Positions 15,383 through 24,534 of a stretch of DNA of 64,000 bases are shown in pieces. Position 1 is the first letter of the stretch, and each line of letters starts with the position of its first letter. The notes beneath the pieces are model-generated. The model made no database searches, had not been told where the DNA came from, and saw only the letters and a program-made list of their open reading frames with translations. Made by a program: the position numbers and the translations under genes. Source of the stretch: Leucobacter sp. 7(1) (GTDB lineage Bacteria > Actinomycetota > Actinomycetes > Actinomycetales > Microbacteriaceae); NCBI RefSeq assembly GCF_900163635.1, contig NZ_FUID01000033.1, positions 62,001-126,000 of the forward strand. The letters are read 5' to 3'.

Positions 15383-18300
15383 GTGCGTGGCGCAAAGCAG
15401 TGGGGGAGTCCGGTCCGGGCGCATTCGGGTCGGGTCAGCAGGGGGCACGTGCGACGCTGGATCGCCGCGGCCGCGGCAGTAGTGCCGCTCGCTGCGTCGC
15501 TCCTGGTCGCCTCCCCGACGCCCTCTCTCGCTACAGCGGAATCGACACAGCCGCCGGTGGTGGAGAGCTCCGCTGGTCTCCCCAAAGCAGAGGACGTCTC
15601 GGGGCCGGAGCAGCCCGATCGGGCGCTGCCCGATCGGGCGCTGCCCGATCGGGCGCTGCCCGATCCGGCACTGCCCGATCCGGCACTGCTCGATCTGGCA
15701 CTGCCCGATCCGGCGGAAGAGGTGCCTACCCAGGTCGCGACGACTGATCCCGTGCCGGATGTCGGTGCGGCACCGGCCGCCGAGGGGCCAACGACATCAG
15801 CGGGAGCACCCGATTCCGCATCTGCCGGCACCGCGGCTTCCGGTGGCATTTCGCTCCGCACGGAATCCGCATCACGACCGGCGGACGCAGCCGCGCTGCT
15901 CCGCGCCCCCGCCGGAGAAGCACCGAGACCGAACGGGGCCGAGCCCTATGGGCTGAACCTGTACACCGCCGCAGGGCTCGATGAGCCTGTGAAGACTGTC
16001 ACGGCTGAGGACCCGGAAACAGGCATTCGGGTGGTGCGGCAATGGAACAAGGTCAGCGGGCCCGCGACCGGGCCGATCCGTGCGGGTGAGGTGTTGCAGT
16101 TCCACACGGCCATCACGAACACGGGAACGAACACCTGGACGGCGGCGAATCCCCTCCGCTATGAGTCCAGCCTGGACGAGCTCACCACGGGGGCGGTCTA
16201 CTCGGGCTCACGCACCGGCACCCACCCGAGCTACTGTGCGCCGATGGAATGGTCGGCGAACTGCGGTTCGGGCATCGCCCAATCCGGATCGTCGCTGTCA
16301 CACAGCTTTGCCCTCGCGCCGGGGGCGACGCGCTATATCAGTGTGCGGCTGCAGGTGCGCAACAGTTTCGCCGATTCGCTCCTCCTTACGGATACGGCGC
16401 GCGTGTCCGGGGTGCTGGCTACGGAGCTGCCACAATTCGCGGTCGATGCGCGTTTGGCCGCCCCGGTCACCGCGCAACTCCCGGACCTCACTTTTGTGAC
16501 CGAGCGGTGGACGAAGATAGCCGGGGCCGCGCAGGGGCCGATTCGTGCCGGTGATGTGCTGCAGTACCACGTTGCGGTCAGAAACTCCGGGACCGGTGAC
16601 TGGACGGCAAAGTCGGCCTGGGCCGAGGACCGACTCGCCACGATCGCCACCGATATTTCAGGGCTGCGCGACGATGCGATCATCCTGGGTACTCGCGCGG
16701 GGGCACACGCGAGTTACTGCGCTCCAACGGAGTGGAGTCCCTACTGCGGCAGTGCACCCGCTGTGCAACCCGACGGAGTGATCTCGCAGAGCTTTGCCCT
16801 GAACGCGGGGGCCACCTACTACGTCAATGTGCGGATCCAGATTACGAACGACTTCCTCGCGGGAGACCAACGTCTGGCACACACGTTTGTTGCTTCGGGG
16901 GACCCGGGCACGGGGGTGCCAAGCGTTGAACGGACTGCTGAGTTCGACGACCGAGTGAGCGTGCAACACCCGGATCTTGCGTTCTCAGATGCACGTTGGA
17001 CCAAGGTCGCGGGTAAGGCGGGCGGTCCGATTCGGGCCGGTGACGTGCTCCAGTACCACGTTGCGGTCCAGAACACGGGACCGGGGGACTGGACCGCGAA
17101 GTCCGCGTGGGCCGCCGAGCGCCTTGCCACAATCACCGCGGACGTGTCCCGGTTGCGCGACGATGCAGTGATCCTCGGATCGCGCGTGGGATCGAGCGCG
17201 TATTACTGTGGTCCCACCGAATGGTCCCCGTACTGTGGCACCGCACCCCCTGTTGCCGCTGACGGCATCATTACGGAGCGGTTCGCTCTTGCCGCCGGCG
17301 CCAAGCAATTCTTCAACGTGCGGATCCAGATCACGAACGATTTCCTCGCGGGGGATCAACGACTCGACGCCGTATTCGCGGCGTCCGGTGCCCCGGGGAA
17401 CGGGCAGCCGGACATTACCCGGACGCACGAGTTCAGTGAGCACGTCACCGTGCAACACCCCAACCTTGAGTTTGCGAATGCGCGGTGGACGAAAGTCGCG
17501 GGCAAGGCCGCCGGCCCGATCCGCGCCGGCGACGTGCTGCAGTACCACGTGGCCGTGCAGAACACGGGCGCGGGGGACTGGACAGCGAAGTCTGCCTGGG
17601 CTGCAGAGCGGCTCGCGACGATCACCGCGGACGTGTCCGGGCTCCGTGATGACGCGGTGTTCTTGGGCTCAAGAGTGGGGGCGAGCGCCTACTACTGCGG
17701 GCCCACCGAGTGGTCTCCCTACTGCGGCACAGCGCCAGCCGTAACGGCCGACGGCACCGTCACGGAGACGTTTGCACTCGCCGCCGGTGCCACACAGTAC
17801 TTCAACTTGCGGATCCAAATCACCAGCGACTTCCTTGCGGGAGACCAACGTTTGGAGAGTGTGTTCACCACAACCGGGGACCCGGGAAACGGTGAACCGC
17901 GGATCATGCACACGCACGAGTTCAGTGACAGTGTCGAGACGGAACACCCGGATCTGAAAATCTCGGATGCGCGGTGGACCAAGGTCGCGGGGAAGGCTGG
18001 CGGTCCGATCCGGGCCGGGGATGTGTTGCAGTATCACGTGGCCGTGCAGAACACGGGCGCGGGGGATTGGACGGCGAAGTCTGCCTGGGCTGCGGAGCGG
18101 CTCGCGACGATCACCGCGGACGTGTCGGGCCTCCGCGACGATGCGGTGATTCTGGGATCGCGCGTGGGTCCAAGCGCCTACTACTGCGGCCCCACCGAAT
18201 GGTCGCCATACTGTGGCACTGCGCCCACGGTCGCCGGGGACGGCACCATCACGGAACGTTTCGCGCTCGCCGCCGGTGCCACACAGTACTTCAACGTGCG

Positions 18301-21300
18301 GATTCAGATCACGAACGACTTCCTTGCGGGAGATCAGCGCCTCAATGCCGTGGTTACCACGACGGGGGATCCCGGCAACGAGCAGCCGCTGATTACCCGC
18401 ACGCACGAGTTCAGCGACCCCGTAGAAGTTCAACACCCGGATCTCGCATTCTCGGATGCGCGGTGGACCAAAGTCGCCGGCAAGGCAGACGGGCCGATCC
18501 GCGCCGGGGACGTGTTGCAGTATCACGTCGCCGTGCAGAACACGGGCGCGGGGGATTGGACGGCGAAGACCGCGTGGGCGGCTGATCGACTCGCGCAGAT
18601 CAGCGCCGACGTGTCAGGTCTGCAAGATGACGCGGTGATCATCGGAGCCCGCGTCGGAGCGAGTGCGAGCTACTGCGCAGCCACCGAGTGGTCCCCCTAC
18701 TGCGGCACCTCGCCGGCGGTCACGGCGGACGGGAAAATCTCTGAGTCCTTCCCGCTCGCCGCCGGTGCGAAGGTCTACTTCAACGTGCGCATCCAGATCA
18801 CGAACGATTTCCTTGCCGGAGATCAGCGCCTCGACACCGTATTCACCACGAGCGGGGAACCGGGGAATGATCGGCCACGGATCGTAGACTCCCACGCGTT
18901 CAGCGAGCGCGTCACCGTGCAGCACCCTGATCTCAAGATCCAGCGCCAGCTCTGGACCAAGGTCGCGGGAGACCCGAAGGGGCCGGTGCGCGCCGGAGAC
19001 GTGTTGCAGTACCACGTTGCCGTGAAGAACACAGGCGACGGCGACTGGGTGGGGAAGTCGAGCTGGGCGAAAGAGACACTGGCGCGGTTCTCAAGCGACC
19101 TGACCGGCGTGCTTGATGATGCCGTGTTCCTGGAATCTCGGACCGGCACCCACGCCAGCTATTGCGGGCCGACCGAGATGACCGTATCGTGCGGCAGCGC
19201 GCTGCCCTCGCCCGTCGACGGGAAGATCGTCTCGGACCTTACGCTCCCATCCGGGGCTGTGCAATACATGAACTATCGGGTGCGCGTCTCCGATGCCTAC
19301 ACGGGTGACCACCGACTTGTGAACCCCGTGTGCGCCACAGGTGACCCCGGAAACGGCGAAGCAGCGGTGTCAGACTGCGGAGAGACCCTTGCTGAGCTGG
19401 AACTGCAGTATCCGGACGTGGAGGTGACAGTCTCCGCAGAGAAGCGGCCCAACCCCACGTCAGCGCTCCGCGCCGGAGACACTGTCAGCTACACAGTGAG
19501 CCTCGAAAACACGGGTGACGGTGACTGGAACCAGCCATCGAATTGGGCAACGGGCAATCCACTGGCGCTGTCAATGGATCTCTCCGACGTACTCGACGAC
19601 GCCGCGGTCACGCGCTCTCCCACGGGCGGTGCCGCGATTGCTCAGGCGGAGCTTCGCTGGTCTGGGGGGCTTGCCGCAGGACACACTCACCGCATCGAGT
19701 TCGACGTGCGGGTGGCGAACCAGAGCGCCGGATCGGGGAGCAACCTGATGCTCCGGGCAGAGGCCGTGGCGACGGGAGACACCCGAAACCCGGCCGCCCA
19801 GCCCTCGGTCCTGACCCGATCGGCCGAGACTGAGCTGGGGGTCGGCGAACGGTGGTCGCTCAGTAAGCGGGCGTACCGGGCGAACGGCGATGAGCTGCCT
19901 GCGCATGCGACTGTGCGGCCGGGTGACGCGATCACGTATCGCATCGAGGCGACCGCGGTGGGTGGCTGGCCCGTCCCCCGGGTCACGCTCAGCGATGACC
20001 TCAGCGATGTGCTCGACAACGCCGAGCTGGAGGGTGATGTCGAACTGCGCATCGGAGATGCTCCGGGACGCGTGCTGCCGGTGCAGGACGGCTCGGTCGA
20101 CACGGGCGAATTTGTGCTGCCGGGTACCGGGAAGGCGGCGATCGTGTACACGGTCCGGGTGCCCGAGGACATGCGTGCGGGAACCCTCCGGAACTCGGCT
20201 TCGGGGGAGGCATTCGGTGCTGCCGGGAGCGCGATCGCACCCCAGGAATGCGGCACCGTTCAGAAGCCGTGTACAACCGAGCACCGGATCACGGCACCCG
20301 AACCGCTGATTGACAAGCAGATGTCACCAGACAGTGGCATCGCCCGTGGCGACACCGTGAGCTACACCGTGCGTGTCACGAACCCAGGCCCCGGGGCCTG
20401 GACAGAGGGCACCCCGCTCTCCGTGATTGACGAGCTCGAGCGAGTGCTCGATGACGCACAGCTGCTGGGAGAGGCCGGCGCCGAGGTGACGGTACTCACG
20501 AGCGACCAGTCCGCAGCGGGAAGCCTCGCCGTGCGCGACCACCGCATCGAGTGGTCAGGCTCACTCGCGGCAGGTGCCTGGATCGAGTTCCAGTATCAGG
20601 TGCGTATCGGGTCCGAACCCGGCACCGGCGACCGAGTGCTTGTCAACGAGGCGTGCACGGGTGCTCCCGGGAAGGAACGGGTGTGCGATGAAGTGCGCGC
20701 CACAATCCCCATGTCACCCACCGACGTTGACCGTCCGCAGTGGGGCGGTGGGGACGCGGACGGCTGTGCCACCCCACCCTGGATTCAGCTCCCGGTGGCA
20801 CCCGGGGTGGTCTACACGATGGCGGGAACCGTTGAACCCGGAGGATCGGTGACGGTGACAGCCACGCCGCGTCCGGGCTACACGCTTGTTGTGCCGGACG
20901 GATGGATACTCGACGCGGACGGAAACACGGCGAGCTTCACGGTCGAGTTCCCCACGTGTGAAGGGAAGAACTACGTCTTCCCCGAGGCGGACATCGTCAT
21001 GGGCGGATGCGCTGAAGACGGAACGATCACCCCGCCCGCAGTGAGCCTGCCCGAGACCGAGGGGATCGAGTATCGCATCGACGGTGAGGTTGTCGCTGGC
21101 GGCACTGTCGTGATCACAGCGACCGCGCAGCCCGGATTCACACTTCGGCTGCTCCCTCACTCTGCGGGGTGGAACCTCGCCGCGGACGGGCAGACCGCCA
21201 CCCGCACGATCACCTTCCCCGTACCTGAGTGCGCCGGGCCGGGCGAGGGCGGATCAGCGTTGGTTCCGGACGTTCCAACCTGGACTGGCCCCAGCTGCGA

Positions 21301-22378
21301 GGTGCCGGATCGCGTCCCAATGCTCACACTGCCGGAAACGGTGGGGTTGGAATACTCCGTCGAGGGTGAGGTAGCGCTCGGCTCGACCGTCACGGTGACC
21401 GTGCACGCCCTGGACGGTTCTGCGCTCGGCTACCGGGAGGGCTGGACATACAGCGCGGACCGACGCAGCGCGAGTTGGCGAATCACATTCTCGCCGCCAA
21501 GCGGGTGCGACAGCGGAGGGAATACCGACGGCGGCACGACTGATCCTGGTGGAGAAGGTGGCACTGACGGCGAAACCGACGGCGGTACGGAAGGTGGTGA
21601 AGACGGCGGAACCGACGGCGGGACCGACCCGACTGAACCCGGCACTGATCCCTCGGGGGACACCGTGGTGCCGCCCATCCCAGGTCTCCCCGAGCCGGTG
21701 TGTGTCGCTGGGAAGGTAGTCATGCCGACCCTCGAAGTGATCCTGGTCCCAGGCGTCTGGTACGAGGTCGAGGGGGAGATGGCACCCGGCAACACCGTGG
21801 TGCTGACCGCACGCACGCTGCCGGGGTTCATCCTGCAGAACACCGCGGACTGGATGACCGGTCGGTGGGATGTCGCGCCGGATCGGCGCAGTGCCACACA
21901 GACGGTCCGCTTCCCCACCGTCGAGGAGCTCTGCGGCGGCGGAATTGGCCCGACTGATCCGACTGATCCTACGGATCCCACTGATCCGACTGATCCCACT
22001 GATCCGACTGATCCTACGGATCCGACTGATCCGACTGATCCGACTGATCCGACTGATCCTACGGATCCGACTGATCCGACTGATCCTACGGATCCTACGG
22101 ATCCGACTGATCCGACTGATCCTACGGATCCGACGGACCCGACTGGCCCGGGTGAGCCGACCAAGCCGGCCGACCCCAGCGATCCCGGGTCGCCGACGCT
22201 TCCGGGCAGCCCCGACGACCTGGCGGGCCCCAGCGTCGCACTATCGGCAGCCGAGCACTCGCTTGCGGTGACCGGGAATGCCCGCACCTTCGGCACCATC
22301 CTTGGAGCCGCTGCGTGCCTCCTCGCCGGTGCGGCCCTGCTTGCCCGACGGCGCCGCAGCGCGGGGCGAATCGGCTAG
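15383..22378 (+). CDS. Giant LAXTG-anchored surface protein with 163-residue tandem repeats
   Basis: About 2331 residues. A signal peptide (hydrophobic core around residues 27-44) is followed by a short degenerate repeat (PDRALPD) and a Pro/Ala-rich linker. Seven repeats begin at residues 221-1191, each opening with WTKVAG and GPIRAGDVLQYHV and containing YYCGPTEWSPYCGT. Diverged copies continue to about 1790. Small modules with GYTLVVPDGW-like motifs follow, then Gly/Asp-rich linkers, a 21-unit TDP array, LAVTG, a hydrophobic helix and an RRRR tail. GTG 15383 is chosen because AAGGGGG ends ten bases upstream; TTG 15314 and ATG 15353 are alternatives. The paired Cys in each repeat may form disulfides. 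It is probably an adhesin or stalk. Confidence 0.82.
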   Translation: MRGAKQWGSPVRAHSGRVSRGHVRRWIAAAAAVVPLAASLLVASPTPSLATAESTQPPVVESSAGLPKAEDVSGPEQPDRALPDRALPDRALPDPALPDPALLDLALPDPAEEVPTQVATTDPVPDVGAAPAAEGPTTSAGAPDSASAGTAASGGISLRTESASRPADAAALLRAPAGEAPRPNGAEPYGLNLYTAAGLDEPVKTVTAEDPETGIRVVRQWNKVSGPATGPIRAGEVLQFHTAITNTGTNTWTAANPLRYESSLDELTTGAVYSGSRTGTHPSYCAPMEWSANCGSGIAQSGSSLSHSFALAPGATRYISVRLQVRNSFADSLLLTDTARVSGVLATELPQFAVDARLAAPVTAQLPDLTFVTERWTKIAGAAQGPIRAGDVLQYHVAVRNSGTGDWTAKSAWAEDRLATIATDISGLRDDAIILGTRAGAHASYCAPTEWSPYCGSAPAVQPDGVISQSFALNAGATYYVNVRIQITNDFLAGDQRLAHTFVASGDPGTGVPSVERTAEFDDRVSVQHPDLAFSDARWTKVAGKAGGPIRAGDVLQYHVAVQNTGPGDWTAKSAWAAERLATITADVSRLRDDAVILGSRVGSSAYYCGPTEWSPYCGTAPPVAADGIITERFALAAGAKQFFNVRIQITNDFLAGDQRLDAVFAASGAPGNGQPDITRTHEFSEHVTVQHPNLEFANARWTKVAGKAAGPIRAGDVLQYHVAVQNTGAGDWTAKSAWAAERLATITADVSGLRDDAVFLGSRVGASAYYCGPTEWSPYCGTAPAVTADGTVTETFALAAGATQYFNLRIQITSDFLAGDQRLESVFTTTGDPGNGEPRIMHTHEFSDSVETEHPDLKISDARWTKVAGKAGGPIRAGDVLQYHVAVQNTGAGDWTAKSAWAAERLATITADVSGLRDDAVILGSRVGPSAYYCGPTEWSPYCGTAPTVAGDGTITERFALAAGATQYFNVRIQITNDFLAGDQRLNAVVTTTGDPGNEQPLITRTHEFSDPVEVQHPDLAFSDARWTKVAGKADGPIRAGDVLQYHVAVQNTGAGDWTAKTAWAADRLAQISADVSGLQDDAVIIGARVGASASYCAATEWSPYCGTSPAVTADGKISESFPLAAGAKVYFNVRIQITNDFLAGDQRLDTVFTTSGEPGNDRPRIVDSHAFSERVTVQHPDLKIQRQLWTKVAGDPKGPVRAGDVLQYHVAVKNTGDGDWVGKSSWAKETLARFSSDLTGVLDDAVFLESRTGTHASYCGPTEMTVSCGSALPSPVDGKIVSDLTLPSGAVQYMNYRVRVSDAYTGDHRLVNPVCATGDPGNGEAAVSDCGETLAELELQYPDVEVTVSAEKRPNPTSALRAGDTVSYTVSLENTGDGDWNQPSNWATGNPLALSMDLSDVLDDAAVTRSPTGGAAIAQAELRWSGGLAAGHTHRIEFDVRVANQSAGSGSNLMLRAEAVATGDTRNPAAQPSVLTRSAETELGVGERWSLSKRAYRANGDELPAHATVRPGDAITYRIEATAVGGWPVPRVTLSDDLSDVLDNAELEGDVELRIGDAPGRVLPVQDGSVDTGEFVLPGTGKAAIVYTVRVPEDMRAGTLRNSASGEAFGAAGSAIAPQECGTVQKPCTTEHRITAPEPLIDKQMSPDSGIARGDTVSYTVRVTNPGPGAWTEGTPLSVIDELERVLDDAQLLGEAGAEVTVLTSDQSAAGSLAVRDHRIEWSGSLAAGAWIEFQYQVRIGSEPGTGDRVLVNEACTGAPGKERVCDEVRATIPMSPTDVDRPQWGGGDADGCATPPWIQLPVAPGVVYTMAGTVEPGGSVTVTATPRPGYTLVVPDGWILDADGNTASFTVEFPTCEGKNYVFPEADIVMGGCAEDGTITPPAVSLPETEGIEYRIDGEVVAGGTVVITATAQPGFTLRLLPHSAGWNLAADGQTATRTITFPVPECAGPGEGGSALVPDVPTWTGPSCEVPDRVPMLTLPETVGLEYSVEGEVALGSTVTVTVHALDGSALGYREGWTYSADRRSASWRITFSPPSGCDSGGNTDGGTTDPGGEGGTDGETDGGTEGGEDGGTDGGTDPTEPGTDPSGDTVVPPIPGLPEPVCVAGKVVMPTLEVILVPGVWYEVEGEMAPGNTVVLTARTLPGFILQNTADWMTGRWDVAPDRRSATQTVRFPTVEELCGGGIGPTDPTDPTDPTDPTDPTDPTDPTDPTDPTDPTDPTDPTDPTDPTDPTDPTDPTDPTDPTDPTDPTGPGEPTKPADPSDPGSPTLPGSPDDLAGPSVALSAAEHSLAVTGNARTFGTILGAAACLLAGAALLARRRRSAGRIG
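16043..19432 (+). repeat. 489-bp tandem repeats inside the giant surface protein gene
   Basis: Copies begin at the WTK/WNK codon at 16043, 16508, 16997, 17486, 17975, 18464 and 18953. The five intervals from 16508 onward are each exactly 489 bp (163 codons); the first is 465. Copies three to six share long near-identical DNA stretches, a sign of recent expansion or gene conversion. Confidence 0.9.
21952..22140 (+). repeat. 21 x 9-bp minisatellite encoding Thr-Asp-Pro
   Basis: The repeat is built from GACTGATCC, TACGGATCC and CACTGATCC nonamers with a last GACGGACCC. All units keep the frame and encode the stalk next to the sortase signal. Unit number is expected to vary between strains. Confidence 0.92.
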
Positions 22379-23946
22379 CGCGCGCGTCGGCGAAGGAGGA
22401 GCATCGCTCCCGTGAGGAGACTGACGGCCGCGAGCGTAATGAAGGGCGCGGGGCCGGAGCTTCCCGTTCGTGCGAGCTTCGTACCGGCCCAGTCGGCACC
22501 TCCGTTCGTCGGAGGAGTCGTGGGGGTCACCGGTCCCGTGGGTTCGCTCGGGCCACCGGGCTCGGTGGGCACCGTCGGATCCGTGGGGTCGCCCGGGTCG
22601 GTTGGCTCACCCGGGTCGGTTGGCTCGCCGGGGTCGGTCGGATCAATTGGGTCGGTCGGGTCCGTGGGATCGGTAGGATCCACCTTGGAACGCGTGAACG
22701 TCCAGGGGCCGACGAACTCGAGGTCCGCCCCATCGACCACCTGCACGGATGGTTCCCAACCCGCAAACTGCCAGAACCCGTCTGGCACCGTGACCGTGCG
22801 GGCCTCAATCGGTTCGGGCGTCACTTCACTCCCCTGCACCGCACTGCCCGGCTCGGGGAGCAACGCCGTCACCGCCGCGGGGAGTGTGCCCCCCGCCGTG
22901 TCTTGGAAGGAATAGTTCACCGCGAACTCGGCGTCGGGGTCCACCGTGTACGCCCATTCACCCTGGAAGCGGAGGTTGGCGGCCTCGACGACCGCCTGTT
23001 CGGGCACCCACCCGGTAAACGACCAGCTGCCCTGTCCTTCGCGCACCGTGGTGACCGCTGGTGCGGGTGGGGTCACCACGCTGCCATCGACCTGCATCGT
23101 GGCTCGTGGGGGAAGCAGTTCGAGCACAGACTCAGGGAGCGCGCGGCCGGCGGTGCTGCTCACGAACTCGAATTCTGCATCGTACGTCTGGACCATCGTG
23201 AGATCTACCGCGTTTCCGGTGGCATCGAAGGTGAGTGGCATCATCGCGTGGAAGAACGCGTCCATCCGCATCTCGCCGCTCACCGTCGGATCGGTCATCG
23301 TGAACGTTTTTCCCGCGACGAATGCCGACTGCGGCACATAGAACGCGCGCGCCGGGGTCGTCAGGCTCAGAGACTGCGGCTGATTCGCATCGAGCTGGGC
23401 CCCGGTGACCTTGCTCCCGTCTTCGTTGACCAGCACGAACTCGGCGGCATAGCGTCCGGTCCCGGCATCGTAGGACACTGAGGTGCACCGGATGAACGAG
23501 CTGAGCTCCGTGTCGGGGTTCTGAGCTTCCACCTCGGACTGGAGCGCATCGCACTCGACGAACGCGGGATCACTCAATACGACATCACTGTCGACGGTGA
23601 AGGAGATATCCCAGTTCCCGCTGAAGGTCTTCTCTGCCCATCGGGCTGGAGTGTTCCCGGAGCCGAACCCCCAGACGGTCTTGAAGAGTCGGTAGGAACG
23701 CCACAGGCTCGTCATGTCCAGGTTGCCGCGGTAGGCAATCTGGTAGGCCGTGTCCGGAGAATTACCCTTCGCGGAGTCATACAGGAACTCGCTGTTGCTC
23801 GTGATCTGCCCGCTGTTGTCGATCGCGTAGGCATCTGCCGACACCGCGATCGTGACCGGTGTGGCTGCGTGTGCGGGCGTGGCGAGTCCGAGCAGTGCGA
23901 CGCAGGCGGCAAGCGCCATGGCAGCGAGCGTGGTGGTGCGTTTCAT
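22375..23946 (-). CDS. LAXTG-anchored protein with two SHIRT-like domains
   Basis: 523 residues. The signal peptide is MKRTTTLAAMALAACVALLG with a cleavable AHA. An unrecognised N-terminal head (about 30-270) contains two conserved Cys (in FVECDAL and IRCTSV). Two repeats of about 80 residues follow; they begin FEFVSS or VNYSFQDTAGG, have LPxxVxxLLP, and end GxWxFxGW...FxGxW, as in SHIRT domains of streptococcal 'periscope' proteins. A TDP/GEP stalk, LARTG, a helix and RRRAR complete it. ATG 23946 has GGGGGGAAA eight bases upstream. Its stop codon overlaps the stop of the convergent giant gene (bases 22375-22378, CTAG). Confidence 0.82.
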   Translation of the reverse strand: MKRTTTLAAMALAACVALLGLATPAHAATPVTIAVSADAYAIDNSGQITSNSEFLYDSAKGNSPDTAYQIAYRGNLDMTSLWRSYRLFKTVWGFGSGNTPARWAEKTFSGNWDISFTVDSDVVLSDPAFVECDALQSEVEAQNPDTELSSFIRCTSVSYDAGTGRYAAEFVLVNEDGSKVTGAQLDANQPQSLSLTTPARAFYVPQSAFVAGKTFTMTDPTVSGEMRMDAFFHAMMPLTFDATGNAVDLTMVQTYDAEFEFVSSTAGRALPESVLELLPPRATMQVDGSVVTPPAPAVTTVREGQGSWSFTGWVPEQAVVEAANLRFQGEWAYTVDPDAEFAVNYSFQDTAGGTLPAAVTALLPEPGSAVQGSEVTPEPIEARTVTVPDGFWQFAGWEPSVQVVDGADLEFVGPWTFTRSKVDPTDPTDPTDPIDPTDPGEPTDPGEPTDPGDPTDPTVPTEPGGPSEPTGPVTPTTPPTNGGADWAGTKLARTGSSGPAPFITLAAVSLLTGAMLLLRRRAR

Positions 23947-24057
23947 CTGGTTTCCCCCCAGTCGGCAGACGTGCCCACACCATAACCCGGGGCATAGAAA
24001 AAAGATAGCATTCGGCAAATAGGGGGTACGGCAAGTAAGGCGAGTAGGCTCCCAAGA

Positions 24058-24534
24058 GTGACCCGCATCCTCCTCTTTGAACCTCGCATCGCCGGCAATA
24101 CCGGCAATGTGATCCGTATGGCAGCCGGATCTGGGGCTGAACTCCACCTGGTGAATCCGCTCTTCGACTTCGAGGACGCGAAGCTGCGGCGCGCTGGTCT
24201 CGACTATCACGACCTCGCGATCGTGCAGCAGCATGATTCGTTCGATGCAGCGATGCACGTACTCCAGCCGGCCCGCGTCTTCGCGTTCACCGCCCGCACG
24301 GAGCGCTCCTACACCGACGTCTCCTATGAGCCGAACGACGTCCTGCTGTTCGGTCCGGAACCGACGGGGCTGAGCGAGGAGATCCTGATGCATGAGGCCG
24401 TCACAGACCGGCTGCGCGTCCCGATGCTGCCGGGACGTCGATCCATGAACCTCGCAAACTGCGTCGCTGTGGCCACCTACGAGGCCTGGCGGCAGCAAGG
24501 CTTCCCCGGAGCAGGAACGGAGACACACACATGA
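24058..24534 (+). CDS. trmL: tRNA (cytidine(34)-2'-O)-methyltransferase
   Basis: 158 residues of the SpoU/TrmH SPOUT superfamily, the length of the minimal TrmL form that methylates the wobble ribose of certain Leu tRNAs. The N-terminal block LFEPRIAGNTGNVIRMAAG, the middle LLFGPEPTGLSEE and the C-terminal RSMNLANCVAVATYEAWRQ (the knot that binds AdoMet) are all present. It starts with GTG at 24058 and is divergent from the SHIRT-domain gene. The stop overlaps the next gene by ATGA (24531-24534). Confidence 0.9.
   Translation: MTRILLFEPRIAGNTGNVIRMAAGSGAELHLVNPLFDFEDAKLRRAGLDYHDLAIVQQHDSFDAAMHVLQPARVFAFTARTERSYTDVSYEPNDVLLFGPEPTGLSEEILMHEAVTDRLRVPMLPGRRSMNLANCVAVATYEAWRQQGFPGAGTETHT

Noticed and set aside
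16043-19432. Series of separate genes in the 489-bp repeats
   Set aside because: One frame runs without stops across all copies; they are protein repeats of one gene.
21952-22140. CRISPR-like regular repeat
   Set aside because: Contiguous 9-base units in frame with no spacers; it encodes a TDP stalk.
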